Below, one piece after another: positions 5,522-6,655 of a stretch of DNA of 6,655 bases (positions are counted from its first letter, which is position 1; every line of letters starts with the position of its first letter). The notes below the pieces were generated by a model, which had not been told where the DNA came from, did no database searches, and saw only the letters and a list, made by a program, of their open reading frames with translations. Origin of the DNA: Yimella sp. (GTDB taxonomy: Bacteria > Actinomycetota > Actinomycetes > Actinomycetales > Dermatophilaceae). The stretch spans positions 1 to 6,655 of the forward strand of contig JASLFY010000274.1 in the NCBI GenBank assembly GCA_030150425.1, given 5' to 3'. A program made the translations under genes and the position numbers.

Positions 5522-6655
5522 ATGTCCGACCCCCGTACGACCACTTCCGCCGCGCTGCTCGACCGCGCCCGCCGAGTGACCCCGGGAGGGGTCAACTCCC
5601 CGGTCCGCGCCTTCCGCGCGGTGGGCGGCACCCCCCGGTTCATCGCCTCCGCCAAGGGCCCCTGGCTGACCGACGTCGACGGCAACCGTTACGTCGACCT
5701 CATCTGCTCCTGGGGTCCGATGATCCTCGGCCACGCCCACCCCGACGTGGAGCGCGCCGTCACCGAGGCCGCCACCCGCGGCTTCTCGTTCGGCACCCCG
5801 AGCGAGAACGAGGTGCTGCTGGCCGAGGAGATCGTCTCCCGGATCGCGCCGGTCGAGCAGGTCCGACTGGTCAACAGCGGCACCGAAGCCACGATGAGCG
5901 CGCTGCGCCTCGCCCGCGGGTTCACCGGCCGCAACAAGGTCGTGAAGTTCGCCGGTTGCTACCACGGCCACGTCGACGCGCTGCTGGCCCAGGCCGGCTC
6001 CGGCGTCGCCACCTTCGGCCTGCCCGACTCCGCCGGTGTCCCGGAGTCGAACGCCCACGACACGATCGTGTTGCCGTACAACGACATTCCCGCGCTGCAG
6101 CAGGCGTTCGCCGACCACGGCGACGACATCGCCTGCGTCATCACCGAAGCCTCGCCGGGCAACATGGGCGTCGTCCCGCCGGCCGAGGGCTTCACCGCGG
6201 CGCTGCGCACCATCACCCGCGACCACGGTGCGCTGCTGATCAGCGACGAGGTCATGACCGGCTTCCGCTGCTCGGCCGCCGGCTGGTTCGGCGTCGAGGG
6301 CGAGCAGGGCGGGGGAGCGCCCGACCTGTTCACCTTCGGCAAGGTGATGGGCGGCGGCTTCCCGGCCGCGGCCTTCGGTGGCCGGGCCGACGTGATGGCC
6401 CGCCTCGCCCCGGACGGGCCGGTCTACCAGGCCGGCACCCTCTCGGGGAACCCGGTCGCGACCGCGGCCGGTCTGGCGACGCTGCGCGCCTGCACCCCCG
6501 AGGTCTACGACCGCCTGCCGGTCGTGGCCCGCACCATCGCCGACGCCGCGTCCGCCGAGCTGTTCAAGGCCGGAATCCCGCACACCGTGCAGTGGGCCGG
6601 ATCGATGTTCTCGATCTTCTTCCGCGAACAGCCGGTGCGGAACTACGACGACGCC
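5522..6655 (+). CDS. hemL: Glutamate-1-semialdehyde 2,1-aminomutase (HemL), 3' end beyond window
   Basis: PLP enzyme that converts glutamate-1-semialdehyde, the unstable HemA product, to 5-aminolevulinate. The frame is open from the ATG to the window edge, giving 378 residues of the usual 430-440. Family features in order: TPGGVNSPVRAF (20-31), DVDGNRYVDLICSWGPMILGH (51-71), NSGTEATMSALRLAR (118-132), CYHGHVDALL (146-155), EASPGNMGVVPP (209-220), the cofactor-ring Asp242 in SDEVMTGFR, and the PLP-binding Lys274 in TFGKVMGGGFP. AGTLSGNP (304-311) marks this enzyme among class-III aminotransferases. It is probably transcribed with the genes upstream, but the 67-base spacer with palindromes leaves room for separate control. 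No frameshift is seen. Only the C-terminal small-domain end is missing. Confidence 0.97.
   Translation, partial: MSDPRTTTSAALLDRARRVTPGGVNSPVRAFRAVGGTPRFIASAKGPWLTDVDGNRYVDLICSWGPMILGHAHPDVERAVTEAATRGFSFGTPSENEVLLAEEIVSRIAPVEQVRLVNSGTEATMSALRLARGFTGRNKVVKFAGCYHGHVDALLAQAGSGVATFGLPDSAGVPESNAHDTIVLPYNDIPALQQAFADHGDDIACVITEASPGNMGVVPPAEGFTAALRTITRDHGALLISDEVMTGFRCSAAGWFGVEGEQGGGAPDLFTFGKVMGGGFPAAAFGGRADVMARLAPDGPVYQAGTLSGNPVATAAGLATLRACTPEVYDRLPVVARTIADAASAELFKAGIPHTVQWAGSMFSIFFREQPVRNYDDA

Noticed and set aside
5513..5524. Alternative hemL start at the in-frame ATG at 5513
   Set aside because: It adds only three residues and has no ribosome binding site at workable spacing; the ATG at 5522 is better placed.
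1..6655. Search for tRNA, rRNA, CRISPR, insertion sequences and phage or defence genes
   Set aside because: Nearly the whole window is accounted for by six recognisable genes, and the gaps are too short to hold such elements. No long repeats or terminal inverted repeats were seen.

Overview
This window is a high-GC, gene-dense segment with all genes on the + strand. The tetrapyrrole genes and their order (hemA-hemC-hemD-hemB, then a MarR-family regulator, then hemL), the fused methyltransferase/HemD protein, GTG starts and GTGA/ATGA junctions all point to Actinomycetota. The style fits Propionibacteriales (Nocardioides-like) or a related order, but I cannot fix the genus from sequence alone.

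Layout. Bases 1-21 lie before hemA and may hold the last codons of an upstream gene. hemA (22-1326, glutamyl-tRNA reductase), hemC (1323-2348, hydroxymethylbilane synthase), hemD (2345-3979, N-terminal SUMT-like domain fused to uroporphyrinogen-III synthase) and hemB (3976-4956, 5-aminolevulinate dehydratase) are joined by three 4-base stop/start overlaps. After 30 bases comes a MarR-type regulator (4987-5454). A 67-base spacer (5455-5521) with two small palindromes and a 10-bp tandem repeat precedes hemL (5522 to the window edge, glutamate-1-semialdehyde aminomutase, about 378 residues visible, 3' end missing).

How the genes work together. The set is the C5 route from glutamyl-tRNA to uroporphyrinogen III: HemA makes glutamate-1-semialdehyde, HemL turns it into 5-aminolevulinate (ALA), HemB condenses two ALA to porphobilinogen, HemC builds the linear tetrapyrrole, and the HemD domain closes the ring. 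The methyltransferase-like domain sits at the branch from uroporphyrinogen III toward siroheme and cobalamin, but its sequence is divergent enough that activity is uncertain. Later haem genes (hemE, hemY/hemG, hemH or hemQ) are not in the window.

Overall judgement: a conserved housekeeping operon, with no clear sign of a new system. The points most worth checking are the regulator between hemB and hemL, the repeat-rich spacer before hemL, the altered SUMT-like domain, the mixed Cys/Asp/Cys metal site of HemB, and a local excess of the hexamer CGTACG. No RNA gene, mobile element, CRISPR array or integration site was seen.
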